A stretch of 64,000 bases of DNA from Martinezella miluonensis (GCF_900094545.1 NZ_FMAH01000029.1:1-64000); one strand, 5' to 3'. Counted from the stretch's first letter, positions 51,981-61,610 are shown. The notes: a model not told the origin generated them from the sequence alone. Translations and numbers: made by a program.

Positions 51981-53776
51981 CGAGCCCCGCCTTCGACATT
52001 TCCTCCCTGCATGCCTTCTATGCGAGCGGCGGCGGCGTTGCTGCCGTCATAGAGGCCGTCTTTGCGCGCATTGCCGAGGTCGGCGACCCCGGTATCTTCC
52101 TGCACCTTGCCGATAAGGAGAGCCTGCTTGAACAGGCGACCGCGCTCAAGGCCTTTGATCCTGCAGCTAAACCACTCTGGGGCATCCCCTTTGCCGTCAA
52201 GGACAATATCGATGTTGCGGGCATACCAACGACTGCCGCGTGCCCCGACTACACCTATATGCCGGACACCGACGCCACCGTCGTTCGCCTGCTGAAGGAG
52301 GCCGGCGCGCTGGTGATCGGAAAGACCAATCTCGATCAATTCGCAACCGGCCTCGTCGGCGTCCGCACGCCCTATCCTGTTCCGCGCAATGCCATCGATG
52401 CCGAACTGGTGCCGGGCGGCTCGAGTTCCGGCTCGGCCGTGGCGACGGCGCAGGGTATCGTCAGCTTTGCGCTCGGCACCGACACCGCCGGGTCGGGTCG
52501 TATTCCAGCCGGCCTGAACAATATCGTCGGCATGAAACCGAGCCTTGGCGCGTTGTCGACGAGCGGCGTCATCCCTGCCTGCCGCACGCTGGATTGCGTA
52601 TCGATCTTCGCGCTGACGGTCGAAGATGCCTGGCGGGTCTTCATGGTCGCCGCCCGCCATGACGCCGCGGACGCTTATTCGAAGGCCGTCTCAACCGATG
52701 GCTTCGGCCGAACGCCATCGGCCTTAACCATTGGTGTGCCGGCAAAGGCGGAGCGGCTCTTTTTCGGCGACGCCGTCATGGAAGCAGCCTATGACGACGC
52801 CTTACGCATGTTGGCGGAACTGGGCCATCGCCTGGTGGAAGTTCCCTTCGGCGATTTTTACCGAGTGGCGGAGCTACTTTATGAAGGCGCCTGGGTCGCG
52901 GAACGCTATGCCGCGGTGAAGGATTTCTTCGACGCCAACGAGGCAAGCTTTCACCCTGTCACGCGCAAGATCTACGGCGGTGCCAAACAGCTTTCGGCCG
53001 CAGACGCCTTTAAAGGCCTCTATGCTCTGCAAGACCTGAAACAGAAGGTCGCTCCGCTGATCGCTTCGGTCGATCTCCTCTGCGTGCCGACCGCCCCAAA
53101 GCATTATACGCGCGCGGATCTCGAGGCCGAACCGATCCGCGAGAATTCGCGTCTCGGGACCTACACCAACTTCGTCAACCTTCTCGATCTATGCGGCATC
53201 GCAGTGCCAACCGGCACACGCAGCGACGGTCGTCCAGCCAGCATCACTTTGCTGGCGCCTTCGGGACGCGACGGCCTCACGGCCTCGCTCGCGCTCGACA
53301 TTCATGGGAGCAGCGGCTTGACGCTCGGCGCGACCGGATGGCTGCAGCCGGAGGCGAAAGATACGATCAGCGTTGACGAGGCCGGGCTGATCGATATCGC
53401 GGTCGTCGGCGCCCATCTCTCCGGCATGCCGCTAAACCCACAACTGCTTGCCCTTGGCAGTCGCTTTGTGCGGAACGCACGCACAACGGATTGCTACCGG
53501 CTTTATGCCCTGTCGGGACAGATACCGGCGAAGCCAGGGCTTCTCCGCGTCGAACAGGCGACAGGCGGTCAAATCGATGTCGAGATCTGGCAAATGACGC
53601 CGGCCGCTTTCGGTCAATTTGTTGCGGCCATCCCCTCACCCCTCGGCATCGGCACCCTCTTCCTATCCGACGGAACTTCGGCCAAGGGATTTCTGGTCGA
53701 AGCCGCCGCCATCGCTGACGCGACTGACATCACCCACTATGGCGGATGGCGCAGTTATGTCGCGGCAACGACGTAA
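51977..53776 (+). CDS. atzF: Allophanate hydrolase
   Basis: A 599-residue allophanate hydrolase of the AtzF type, beginning at a GTG that overlaps the cupin stop. The N-terminal ~450 residues are an amidase-signature domain with Lys75 (GIPFAVKDNIDV), Ser149 (PGGSSSGSAVATAQG) and Ser173 (DTAGSGRIPAGLNN). The spacing equals that of the Lys-Ser-Ser triad of Pseudomonas AtzF. The C-terminal ~150 residues are the allophanate-hydrolase C domain. It turns allophanate into ammonia and CO2, the last step of biuret use. Full length and intact. Confidence 0.95.
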   Translation: MTSPAFDISSLHAFYASGGGVAAVIEAVFARIAEVGDPGIFLHLADKESLLEQATALKAFDPAAKPLWGIPFAVKDNIDVAGIPTTAACPDYTYMPDTDATVVRLLKEAGALVIGKTNLDQFATGLVGVRTPYPVPRNAIDAELVPGGSSSGSAVATAQGIVSFALGTDTAGSGRIPAGLNNIVGMKPSLGALSTSGVIPACRTLDCVSIFALTVEDAWRVFMVAARHDAADAYSKAVSTDGFGRTPSALTIGVPAKAERLFFGDAVMEAAYDDALRMLAELGHRLVEVPFGDFYRVAELLYEGAWVAERYAAVKDFFDANEASFHPVTRKIYGGAKQLSAADAFKGLYALQDLKQKVAPLIASVDLLCVPTAPKHYTRADLEAEPIRENSRLGTYTNFVNLLDLCGIAVPTGTRSDGRPASITLLAPSGRDGLTASLALDIHGSSGLTLGATGWLQPEAKDTISVDEAGLIDIAVVGAHLSGMPLNPQLLALGSRFVRNARTTDCYRLYALSGQIPAKPGLLRVEQATGGQIDVEIWQMTPAAFGQFVAAIPSPLGIGTLFLSDGTSAKGFLVEAAAIADATDITHYGGWRSYVAATT

Positions 53777-53778
53777 GC

Positions 53779-54284
53779 CCACAAGGTACATCGAATTGCC
53801 TGCCTTCGCGCGTGTAAAGGAAGTTCTTGCTACGTCTGATCGAATCTGTCCCCTACAGGATCCATACCGTTCTCACCGACAGCGGCATCCAGTTCACCAC
53901 GCCGGGGGCCGCGGTTCAGCCGTTCCGCTTATCAAGGAAGCAATCGCAAATGGCGAGATATTCCGGGCCCATGCCTTCGAATATTCAGGCGCCAGGGCCG
54001 ATATCGAACACCGAACGACCAAGCCAAAACATTCGTGGACCAACGGCTAGGTCGAGCGAATGAACCTGACAATCAAGGATGCTACGGTCAAACGCTATTA
54101 CTACGAGAGCCATGATCAGCTTCGCAACCGCCTCACAGACTTTGTATCCGCATACAATTTCGGTCGCCGCCTCAAGACCCTCCAAGGCCTCACACCCTAC
54201 GAATACATCTGTAAATGCTGGACAAAAGAGCCCCAACAATTCAAGCTCGATCCAACCCATCAATTCCCCGGACTAAACAGCTAG
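53779..54284 (+). pseudogene. IS481-family transposase pseudogene
   Basis: The remnant begins right after the atzF stop. In shifting frames it reads FLLRLIESVPYRIHTVLTDS and GIQFTT, then HAFEYSGARADIEHRTTKPK, HSWTNG, a TAG where Gln is expected, VERMNLTIKDATVKRYYYES and SAYNFGRRLKTLQGLTPYEY. The DDE-type Asp (LTDSG) and the end are present, but the first half is gone and there is at least one frameshift plus one nonsense change. Confidence 0.88.
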
Positions 54285-54338
54285 GTGCGTAGTTCGCAGG
54301 CGGTGATGTCAGCCTGGAGGGCAGCGAGCCACCGAGGC

Positions 54339-55163
54339 TTAGCTTTTCCGCCTGCCACCCACCGCCTCACCCAACGCGACGACAGCCGCGCAGATCGCGA
54401 CGAGAACAAGAGAGGCGGCCGAGGCGGCCGGAAGGTCGGTGCCGGTCTCCGAGACCTTGCTGTAGAGGACGAGTGGCAGGATGTTGACCTGAGTGCCGAC
54501 GAGTGCGAGTGCCGTGCCGTAGGCGCCGATGGCGACGGCGGATGTCAGGCAGAAAGCGGCGACCAAACTCGGCATGATCTGCGGCAGCATGACGTCGAAC
54601 AGCGCGCGAGTTCCGCCAGCACCAAGCGAGCGGGCGGCAATGAGCTGGTTGCGGTCGAAATTGCTGATCGCAGGCAAGACGATCAGCACGACGCGCGGCA
54701 CGAGATAGTAGGAATAGGCAAGCCCGAGCCCGATCGGCGAGAAGATGAATGCGCCGGTGACGGCCGGATCGAGACCAAGTTCTGCAAGCAGCAGCGTTAC
54801 AAAGCCGGAGCGGCCGAGAAGCAGAATGAAACCGTAGGCAACGATCAGGCCGGAGAATGTCAACGGTAGCGATATGGCGATGAGGGCGGCGGTGCGCAGT
54901 CCCGGCGCCAGCCGCGATAGTGTCAGCGCGACGCAGAAGCCAATGGCGAGAGAAAACAATGGTGCTGCGGTTCCGAGGATCAGCGTGCCCCGAAGACCGT
55001 TCCAGAAGACCGGATCGGCAGCAAGGCGCACGAAGGCGCTGCCGCCATCCGAAACCGCGCCAACCAGAACGGCGCAGACGGGCACGAGGAAGAACAGGCA
55101 AAGCGTGACTATACCCGGCGCCGCAAAGGCAGCGAGCGTGGATGTTGAAGCGCGGGTGCTCAT
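54339..55163 (-). CDS. ABC transporter permease (ferric/thiamine/phosphonate class)
   Basis: A 274-residue permease. The ATG at 55163 (MSTRASTSTLAAFAAPGIVT) is chosen, since the open frame extends into the binding-protein gene otherwise; GAGAGA stands before it. Six membrane segments are evident, with LIAARSLGAGGTRALFDVML as the EAA loop. It is the last gene of a four-gene importer operon (permease, ATPase, binding protein, permease). Class members carry iron, thiamine, 2-aminoethylphosphonate or polyols. Confidence 0.9.
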   Translation of the reverse strand: MSTRASTSTLAAFAAPGIVTLCLFFLVPVCAVLVGAVSDGGSAFVRLAADPVFWNGLRGTLILGTAAPLFSLAIGFCVALTLSRLAPGLRTAALIAISLPLTFSGLIVAYGFILLLGRSGFVTLLLAELGLDPAVTGAFIFSPIGLGLAYSYYLVPRVVLIVLPAISNFDRNQLIAARSLGAGGTRALFDVMLPQIMPSLVAAFCLTSAVAIGAYGTALALVGTQVNILPLVLYSKVSETGTDLPAASAASLVLVAICAAVVALGEAVGGRRKS

Positions 55164-55242
55164 GATCGTCTCTCGTTGGAACGGATGAAGAAACAGGCGC
55201 CGTCCACGCATAACCTGCGCGGACGGCCATGGTGTCAGCGGC

Positions 55243-56322
55243 CTACTGGCCGAGAATGGCCTTGGCCCAGCCCGCGTCGATTTCGCCCTTCTTGGCGGTC
55301 GCCTTGGCGATATCGAGCGGAACCACCTGCGGCGCCGTGGGCATTTTCGCCGCAACGGTCTCTGGCAGAGCAATGCCGGTAACGGCCGGGCGGACATAGC
55401 CTTCGGCGAAGATCTTCTGGCCTTCGTCGCTCATGATGAAGTTCAGCCACAGCTTGCCGGCATTCGGATTGGGGCCGTTCTTGACCAGCGAAATCGCGTA
55501 GGGCGCAGCGGCGGAGGCTTCCTTGGGGATAACAACTGCGACGCCGTCGCCCATTCCATCGACGAATTTCGCCTTCAGACCATCGTTCTCATAGCCGATC
55601 CAGATCGGGATCTCGCCCTTGAGGAACTGGGCATAGGGCGTGGTGCCGACGGTGCGCAGCACGTTGCCGGCCTTGGTCAGCTTGCCGAGATAGTCGATGC
55701 CAGGGGTGATATTGTCCATGCTGCCGCCATTGCCAAAGGTAGCGGCGAAGGTGACCACCTGTCCCTGACCTGTCGAGCGCGGATCCTGATAGACAATCGC
55801 GTTCTTGTATTCGGGTTTCAAAAGGTCAGCCCAGCTCTGCGGCACGTTCTTCACTAGCTTGGTGTTGACGAGGAAAGCGACGCTCAGTGTGTGAACCGTC
55901 AACCATCGGCCGTCCTTTTCTCGCAGCGCCTCGGGCAGGCGGTCGAAGTTGGTCGGCTTGAAGCCCTCGACAACACCGGTCTTGGCAGCATCGAGCGCCG
56001 AAGCGGCAAAGTAATATGCGGTATCGGCCTGCGGCCGGTTGCGCGATTTGTCGAGGGCGACGACGGTCGCTGCCGAACCGAGGTCGTTATAGACCATTTC
56101 GACGCCCGGGTAGCGCTTCTGGAAAGCCTTGAACTGGCCAGCCCAGTTGGCCCAGGTCGGGCCTGTGTCGAAGGACACGATAAGCCCTTCCTTGAGAGCG
56201 TTCTCGTAGAGCGCCTTCTCGCCCGAGTAGAGTTCAGCGCCGTCGAATGCGAAAGCTGTCTGAGCAAGGCCCAGCGCCATTGCGGCGGCTGCGGCGGTGC
56301 TGATGAATTGCCGTCTGTTCAT
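55243..56322 (-). CDS. ABC transporter substrate-binding protein (class 1)
   Basis: A 359-residue periplasmic binding protein. The signal peptide (MNRRQFISTAAAAAMALGLA) ends near AFA. The mature part has LIVSFDTGPTWANWAGQFKA, KRYPGVEMVYNDLGSAATVV and SWADLLKPEYKNAIVYQDPR, followed by GKLWLNFIMSDEGQKIFAEG, typical of ferric/thiamine/phosphonate binding proteins. No Tyr pair diagnostic for ferric iron stands out, so an organic ligand is more likely (inference). Confidence 0.88.
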   Translation of the reverse strand: MNRRQFISTAAAAAMALGLAQTAFAFDGAELYSGEKALYENALKEGLIVSFDTGPTWANWAGQFKAFQKRYPGVEMVYNDLGSAATVVALDKSRNRPQADTAYYFAASALDAAKTGVVEGFKPTNFDRLPEALREKDGRWLTVHTLSVAFLVNTKLVKNVPQSWADLLKPEYKNAIVYQDPRSTGQGQVVTFAATFGNGGSMDNITPGIDYLGKLTKAGNVLRTVGTTPYAQFLKGEIPIWIGYENDGLKAKFVDGMGDGVAVVIPKEASAAAPYAISLVKNGPNPNAGKLWLNFIMSDEGQKIFAEGYVRPAVTGIALPETVAAKMPTAPQVVPLDIAKATAKKGEIDAGWAKAILGQ

Positions 56323-56348
56323 GGAAAGTCCTCACTGGGTTGATAGGT

Positions 56349-57386
56349 TCAGTTGGCTGGAAGAAGACGCACGGCATCGGGCGGGATCGCCACGGAGGTC
56401 ACCGGCTCGCGAAGATGGGTTTCAAGACGGATGAGCCCGCCGGACACGGCCAAATCGATACGCCGGATCGGGCCGAGGTAGCGGTCGGCTGCAATGGTTC
56501 CGTCAAACTGGCCCGGAAGACCACCGCCGGTTGACCCGAAGACAGGCTCGATCCGCTCCGGACGCACAAAGACTGTCACCTGATCGCCGTTCGACCTGCC
56601 TCGCGTCTCGCAGGCAAGCGGACCGATGGCAGTCTCGACAAGGCCGTCCGCCGCGATCTTTCCCTGCCAGAGATTGGACTGACCGACGAAGGCAGCGACA
56701 TATGCATTGACCGGCGTTTCGTAGAGGTCGCGCGGCTTGCCGATCTGGATGAGGCGCCCTTCGCGCATCACCACCACCTTGTCGGCGATCGAGAGCGCCT
56801 CTTCCTGGTCGTGGGTGACGAGCAGCGTCGCGATACCGGAGGCGCGCTGTACACGCAGGATCTCGTCGCGCATTTCGACGCGCAGTCCGGCGTCGAGTGC
56901 CGATAGCGGCTCGTCGAGTAGAAGACCCTGCGGTTCGAAGACCAGGGCGCGGGCGAGCGCTACGCGCTGCTGCTGTCCGCCCGACAACGCGGTCGGCAGG
57001 TCGTCCGTGCGATTGCCCATGCCGACGCGGCCAAGCATGTCGACCGCCCGCGCGCGGCGGTCAGCCTTCGCGATGCCGCGCACCTTCAGCGGATAGGCGA
57101 CATTCTCCCACAGCCGCATATGCGGGAAGAGGGCGTAGTTTTGGAACACGACACCGAGCCTGCGGGCCTCTGGTTCCCGGTCGCCGACATCCTTGCCGTC
57201 GATCAGGATGCGGCCGCTGGCGGGCTTCACAAACCCGGCCAGGAGCTTGAGGATGGTCGACTTGCCCGAGCCTGAGGCCCCGATGATCGCGAGTAACTCA
57301 CCGCGGCCGATCTCAAGCGAGATGTCGAAGACACCGGTCGCCGCGCCGGGATAGGTATAGTTCACGTTTTCGTATCTGAGGGTCAT
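56349..57386 (-). CDS. ABC transporter ATPase with TOBE domain
   Basis: A 345-residue nucleotide-binding subunit. It has Walker A GASGSGKST, signature LSGGQQQRVALARALVF, Walker B GLLLDEPLSALDAG and H-loop VTHDQEEA, then a TOBE regulatory part (FVRPERIEPVFGSTGGGLPG). Its start overlaps the upstream permease stop by four bases. It energises the importer of this cluster. Confidence 0.92.
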   Translation of the reverse strand: MTLRYENVNYTYPGAATGVFDISLEIGRGELLAIIGASGSGKSTILKLLAGFVKPASGRILIDGKDVGDREPEARRLGVVFQNYALFPHMRLWENVAYPLKVRGIAKADRRARAVDMLGRVGMGNRTDDLPTALSGGQQQRVALARALVFEPQGLLLDEPLSALDAGLRVEMRDEILRVQRASGIATLLVTHDQEEALSIADKVVVMREGRLIQIGKPRDLYETPVNAYVAAFVGQSNLWQGKIAADGLVETAIGPLACETRGRSNGDQVTVFVRPERIEPVFGSTGGGLPGQFDGTIAADRYLGPIRRIDLAVSGGLIRLETHLREPVTSVAIPPDAVRLLPAN

Positions 57387-58168
57387 GCGGATCTCGCTTT
57401 GGTGGAGCCGGCGAACCGGGCCGTCAGGCTGCTGGTCAGTGAGGCCAAGGCTGCAAGAATGAGAAGAACGATAGTCGCGGCGCAGGCAAAGCCCGTTGCG
57501 CCGTAGAATGCCTGCAGCAGCACGACCGGATATGTGCGGGACAGGAAGCCGGAGATGAGGTTGGACAGTTGGAACTCGCCGATCGAAAGAGCCGCCACCG
57601 TCAGCATCGACGACATCAGGCTCGTTTGCAGCAGCGGAAACGTGACGTCACGCAGACGCTCGAAAAAGGAAGCGCCGAGCGTTGCGGCCGCATGCTCGTA
57701 TTCGTCGAGGCGCAATTGCTCCATGTCGGCGACGAGTGCGGTCACCGTGTAGGGCAAAGTGAGAACAAGGTGGCCCGCCGCCAATAGCCAGAAACTGCCA
57801 AGCCACGGCAAGGCATCGGAGGAAAAGACGAGAATGAAGCCGAATGCGAGCACAAGCTCGGGCACCGCAACGGGCATCAGCGTAACGAGCCGAGCAGCCA
57901 GACGAACGCCGCCCCGCGCGCCGGCCTGGATGGCATAAGCGAGCGGCAAGCCGATCAGCATGTTCAGAAGGCAGGTCGTGCCGACGATCTGAAGACTGGT
58001 GATAAAGGCACGCCGAAAGCTGGTGTCGCTGGCGAGCTCCTCGTACCAGCGTCCAGTAAAGCCGGTCGGTAGAAGTGTGTTGCTCCAGCTTTCGCCAAAG
58101 GAACCGAGCGCAAGCAGCAGCACCGGGGCGGCCAGGAATATCAAATAGGCGATCGCGATGACGGGCAA
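57383..58168 (-). CDS. ABC transporter permease (partner)
   Basis: A 261-residue permease, first gene of the operon, with a TTG start supported by AGGAAGGGG 8 bases upstream. Six membrane segments; the EAA loop reads YEHAAATLGASFFERLRDVT. It pairs with the permease at 54339-55163. Upstream lies the spacer of about 90 bases to the LOG-like gene on the same strand. Confidence 0.9.
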   Translation of the reverse strand: MPVIAIAYLIFLAAPVLLLALGSFGESWSNTLLPTGFTGRWYEELASDTSFRRAFITSLQIVGTTCLLNMLIGLPLAYAIQAGARGGVRLAARLVTLMPVAVPELVLAFGFILVFSSDALPWLGSFWLLAAGHLVLTLPYTVTALVADMEQLRLDEYEHAAATLGASFFERLRDVTFPLLQTSLMSSMLTVAALSIGEFQLSNLISGFLSRTYPVVLLQAFYGATGFACAATIVLLILAALASLTSSLTARFAGSTKARSA

Positions 58169-58254
58169 GGCGGCACCCCTTCCTCTTGTTCAGATCAGGT
58201 CGTGCTCTCCTTTAGTCAATGCTTGTAATAGATTCATGACATATGGAAGAAATC

Positions 58255-58881
58255 TTACAATATCTTGAAGAGGTGTGCCGCAATTCGCTCAAGTGCCTCG
58301 TCCACCGTGGCGATCACGGACGCGCCAATGACGGGTGGAGCATCGGCCATTGCAAGGACGAGTCGGTTGAACTGCAAGCCTAGCGCCATTTCCGACAGCG
58401 TACCGACACCGCCGCCAATGGCAATCAGAGCGAGACAAGCCCGGGCGATGATGGCGTTCCGGGCCGGGCCGATACCAGACGCAATGGGGATAGCGACGTA
58501 AGGGTTTGCGGCCTGCCATTCCTCGTCCGGCAGGATGCCGATAGGCAGTCCACCCTTTGACGCGTGGCCCTTGCAAGCCGCTTCCATGACACCGGTCTTG
58601 CCGCCGCACAGCAGCTGCAGACCGTGATCCGCCAATGCTGCGCCCACCTGTTCTGCCAGGTCATATTGTGCCGGGGTTGCCTCTCTCGGGCCGATGATAC
58701 CGATAGGAACGCGCTTCAGAGATTGGCGCACCGCCAATCTCTGAAGCGCCTGAGGAGGCGTCACATTCTCTGCGTTATGGTTGGAAATCGCGCCCGAAAT
58801 CCACCCCAGTCCGGAGGGGTCGAAGATACGTTCTCCGCAAATCAATTGTCCGTCCCGCTCTATCCACTGCAATTTCATCAT
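58255..58881 (-). CDS. TIGR00725/LOG-like Rossmann protein
   Basis: A 208-residue protein. After a ~58-residue N-terminal part (ERDGQLICGERIFDPSGLGW) comes a SLOG-type Rossmann fold: VPIGIIGPREATPAQYDLAE, LLCGGKTGVMEAACKGHASK and the family motif IAIGGGVGTLSEMALGLQFN (GGGxGTxxE). LOG proteins release cytokinin bases from nucleotides, but they use PGGxGTxxE, and this group (TIGR00725) has no settled function. It is the first gene after the divergent spacer to the DeoR gene and shares the strand with the importer. Confidence 0.85.
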   Translation of the reverse strand: MMKLQWIERDGQLICGERIFDPSGLGWISGAISNHNAENVTPPQALQRLAVRQSLKRVPIGIIGPREATPAQYDLAEQVGAALADHGLQLLCGGKTGVMEAACKGHASKGGLPIGILPDEEWQAANPYVAIPIASGIGPARNAIIARACLALIAIGGGVGTLSEMALGLQFNRLVLAMADAPPVIGASVIATVDEALERIAAHLFKIL

Positions 58882-58955
58882 CCGGTGATCTGCTCCACTC
58901 GCCAGTTGCGTCCAGCCACGAGTCCTGTAAGCTATATGACACCGAGGGAAGATTT

Positions 58956-59744
58956 ATGACAGATGAAGAAATACACCAAAGCGATGAGTTGACGCCCCGT
59001 CAGGCCAATATCGTCAAGATTGTTGGCGAACACGGTTATGCGACGCTCGAAGCGCTGTCGCAGCGTTTCGACGTTTCGATGCAATCGATCCGGCGCGACA
59101 TCATTCATCTGGACCGGTTACGGCTCCTGCAAAGATTCCACGGGGGAGCCGGCCCAACGGAAGCAGAGGTCCGGCTAGGCTATGGCGAGAAGCGCTTACG
59201 CGCCGCAGACGCCAAGACCAGGATCGGGAAGGCTGCTGCGACGCTCATTCCCGACGGGGCCACGATCTTCCTCGATGTCGGCTCGACCGTCGAAGCCGTG
59301 GCTCGAAACCTGCGTGGCCGCCATGCGGACCTGCGCGTGTTCACCACTAGCCTCGCGACCGGGATGATCCTCGCAGGAGAGGCGGATCTTGAACTTCACG
59401 TTTTCGGCGGCAGGTCCCGTGGCGCAGACGGATCGCTGGCCGGCGCCGCGACGATCTCCGGAATTTCCGCTATCCGCTTCGACATGGCTTTCCTTGGCTA
59501 TTCCGGCTTCGACGATGATGGCAGTGTCATGGACTACGACCTCGAGAAGATCGCGGTAAAACAGGCTGCCATTCGTCGCTCCGACGCGGCCATCATTGTT
59601 GGCGACCAATCGAAGTTTGAACGGCGCGCACTCGCACAGGTAGCACCTCTGACGCTGCTTACAAAGCTCGTTACCGACGGGCAACCTCCGGAAAGGCTGA
59701 GCGAACTCTTTGATTCTGCCGGGCTTGAGGTCGTTACGCCGTGA
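58956..59744 (+). CDS. DeoR-family transcription regulator
   Basis: A 262-residue regulator. The N-terminal helix-turn-helix is ATLEALSQRFDVSMQSIRRD followed by DRLRLLQRFHGGAGP, the standard DeoR start. The C-terminal sugar-phosphate-sensor domain contains IFLDVGSTVEAVARNL, VFTTSLATGM and RSDAAIIVGDQSKFERRAL. DeoR proteins sense phosphorylated sugars or polyols, which hints that the divergent importer takes up such a compound (inference). It is 74 bases from the LOG-like gene. Confidence 0.92.
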   Translation: MTDEEIHQSDELTPRQANIVKIVGEHGYATLEALSQRFDVSMQSIRRDIIHLDRLRLLQRFHGGAGPTEAEVRLGYGEKRLRAADAKTRIGKAAATLIPDGATIFLDVGSTVEAVARNLRGRHADLRVFTTSLATGMILAGEADLELHVFGGRSRGADGSLAGAATISGISAIRFDMAFLGYSGFDDDGSVMDYDLEKIAVKQAAIRRSDAAIIVGDQSKFERRALAQVAPLTLLTKLVTDGQPPERLSELFDSAGLEVVTP

Positions 59745-60244
59745 AATCCTTCCTCGCTTGCTCCGATTGTCCGGCTTTTTAAGGCCGATCTTGGCAAACT
59801 CAAATGGGATCGCGGAGCTGGCAACCGGAACATCATATAGCCCGGCAAATATCCTCGCACTACTGACCCAGCAGGCGGCTTAGTTTGAAGCGTCCCGTGG
59901 TCCAGCCCGAAGGGTTCACTCCATCCTCGGCTCAAAAGCCATGTCTCAAAGCCCGGGTCATGAATGGATGTATATGGACCCCGCCCGATTGCAACAGGTC
60001 TGGCAAACTTTGGATATCAGGTCACAACTGCGGACGTATATTCGGCTTCTTGATGCAGCGCGATATTCGCCACTGCGAGCCTCGATGGGTTTTCGCTCGC
60101 TTCCACCTCAATGCCCCCAAGACATTGGCACAACGCCATGCCGGTCCACACATCAGGTTTGAGAAGCGACGGGAGTGACCGTTTTCCATCTCCTGCCGTT
60201 TGCTGCAATTGTCAGGCATGTATCTCCATTTTGATATGCTCTCG
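59745..60244. other. Intergenic region with IS end
   Basis: About 500 bases downstream of the DeoR gene. It contains, at 59965-59988, a 24-base copy of the sequence found in inverted orientation upstream of the second IS110 transposase. No supported gene; a 73-codon frame from 59941 starts at an ATG but has no family resemblance. Confidence 0.45.
59965..59988 (+). repeat. IS-end repeat (inverted copy at 62700-62723)
   Basis: The 24 bases running from TGGATGTATATGG through ACCCCGCCCGA are identical, in reverse complement, to 62700-62723. A shorter core TATGGACCCCGCCCG also occurs, reversed, at about 61332-61346 upstream of the first transposase. It appears to be the 5' end of an IS110-family element. 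Confidence 0.7.
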
Positions 60245-61279
60245 TCAGGCAGCGCTTCCCACGGATCGCTGCATCTCATAATCCTCGTTTCCCGACAGCA
60301 TGGCCCAGACGATGCGAGCGTTCTTATTGGCGAGTGCGACGGCGGCAACATTAGGATGACGCCGGAGACGAAGCTTGCCGAGCCAAACGCTGCGCGGATC
60401 TTGTTTGCCGCCAGCTCGAGCCAAGGCCGCTCGAGCACCATGGATCAGCAATGTGCGTAGATAACGATCTCCTCGTTTGCTGATCCCAAACAAACGCTGA
60501 CGACCGCCACTTGATTGCTGTCTGGGCACCAAACCCAGCCAGGCCGCAAACTGCCTTCCATTTTTGAACGATGATCGATCGCCAACTGCTGCAATCAGGG
60601 CTGTTGCTGTGACCGGTCCAATACCCTCGATTTTCGCAAGGCGCTGGCATTGTTCGCTACCGCGGAAGATCTCGCGTAGCCGGAGATCGAACGACTTGAT
60701 TCGAGCGTCCAGTTCCGTCAGTTCCGCATATAATTCCCGCATCAGCGACCGGAGCAGGTCACAGAGTTCCTCGGCGCTATCACCAACGATTTCCGCCAGG
60801 CGCCTACGAAGCTGCGCGATGTCGCGAGCAACAACAATGCCATGCTCAGAAAGCAAACCTCTGATCTGATTGACGAGCCGCACTCGATCACCAATGAGCC
60901 GCTGGCGGATCCGATGGACGGCCTGCATCGTCAGCTGATCGGCGGACTTCGGCGGGACAAAGCGCATCGATGGTCGACTAATGGCCTCGCAGATCGCTTC
61001 CGCATCGTTTTGATCATTTTTATTCGATTTGACATACGGCTTTACAAATTGCGGACTGATGAGCCGAACCTCATGCCCCAGCGCTTTCAACGTTCTCGCC
61101 CAATAATGCGCGCCATTCGAAGCTTCCATACCAATCAGGCACTTTGGCAGGTTAGCAAAGAACGTGGAGACCGCATCTCGTCTCAACCGCCTGCGCAAGA
61201 CGATCTTGCCGTGAATGTCCACGCCGTGAACCTCGAAGACGTACTTGGCAAGATCGAGACCAATCCGAACGACCGACAT
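60245..61279 (-). mobile_element. IS110-family transposase (first)
   Basis: A 344-residue transposase of the IS110/IS1111 family. The ATG at 61279 (MSVVRIGLDLAKYVFEVHGV) is chosen. The RuvC-like DEDD motif is intact at its first Asp (IGLDLAK), with Glu in CLIGMEASNGAHYWA and Asp pair in NDQNDAEAI. The C-terminal Tnp_20 domain includes RLAKIEGIGPVTATALIAAV and SFKNGRQFAAWLGLVPRQQ, where the catalytic Ser follows in SSGGRQRLFGISKRGDRYLR. It looks complete. These transposases use a DEDD/Ser mechanism guided by an RNA made from the element's non-coding end. Confidence 0.92.
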
Positions 61280-61402
61280 GGCAATCCTCCTTCTTGTCCG
61301 TTTCGGAGTTGTCAAGCCTGCGCCCGATGGCGGGCGGGGTCCATACCATTGCCCCCGTTCATGCAAGCAGTTCTTCGAACGATTTTGGACGTGTGATCGG
61401 GT

Positions 61403-61445
61403 GCGGTCATGTATCAGGCCTGTTGTGCGGCTCGAGTATGACCGC
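61403..61445 (-). ncRNA. Putative IS110/IS1111 guide (bridge/seek) RNA hairpin
   Basis: An 8-base perfect stem (GCGGTCAT at 61403-61410 with ATGACCGC at 61438-61445) encloses 27 bases. It lies about 166 bases downstream of the second transposase stop. A hairpin with the same arms, the same 27-base loop length and similar flanks stands at 63552-63594 at the same distance from the third transposase. Confidence 0.5.
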
Positions 61446-61610
61446 TGGCCGGTATGGAGCTACGCGGACCTGGTGCAAAATCAGTTCTACGAGCTCGTGG
61501 CTCACTGACCCGGATGCCTTCCCAGACCCACTCTCACCGATCTTTGTCCTTACCGTCCGTTGACCTCCTCACACGCCGACGTTCCGTTCTCGCCCCAGCT
61601 TAGCGCTTTG

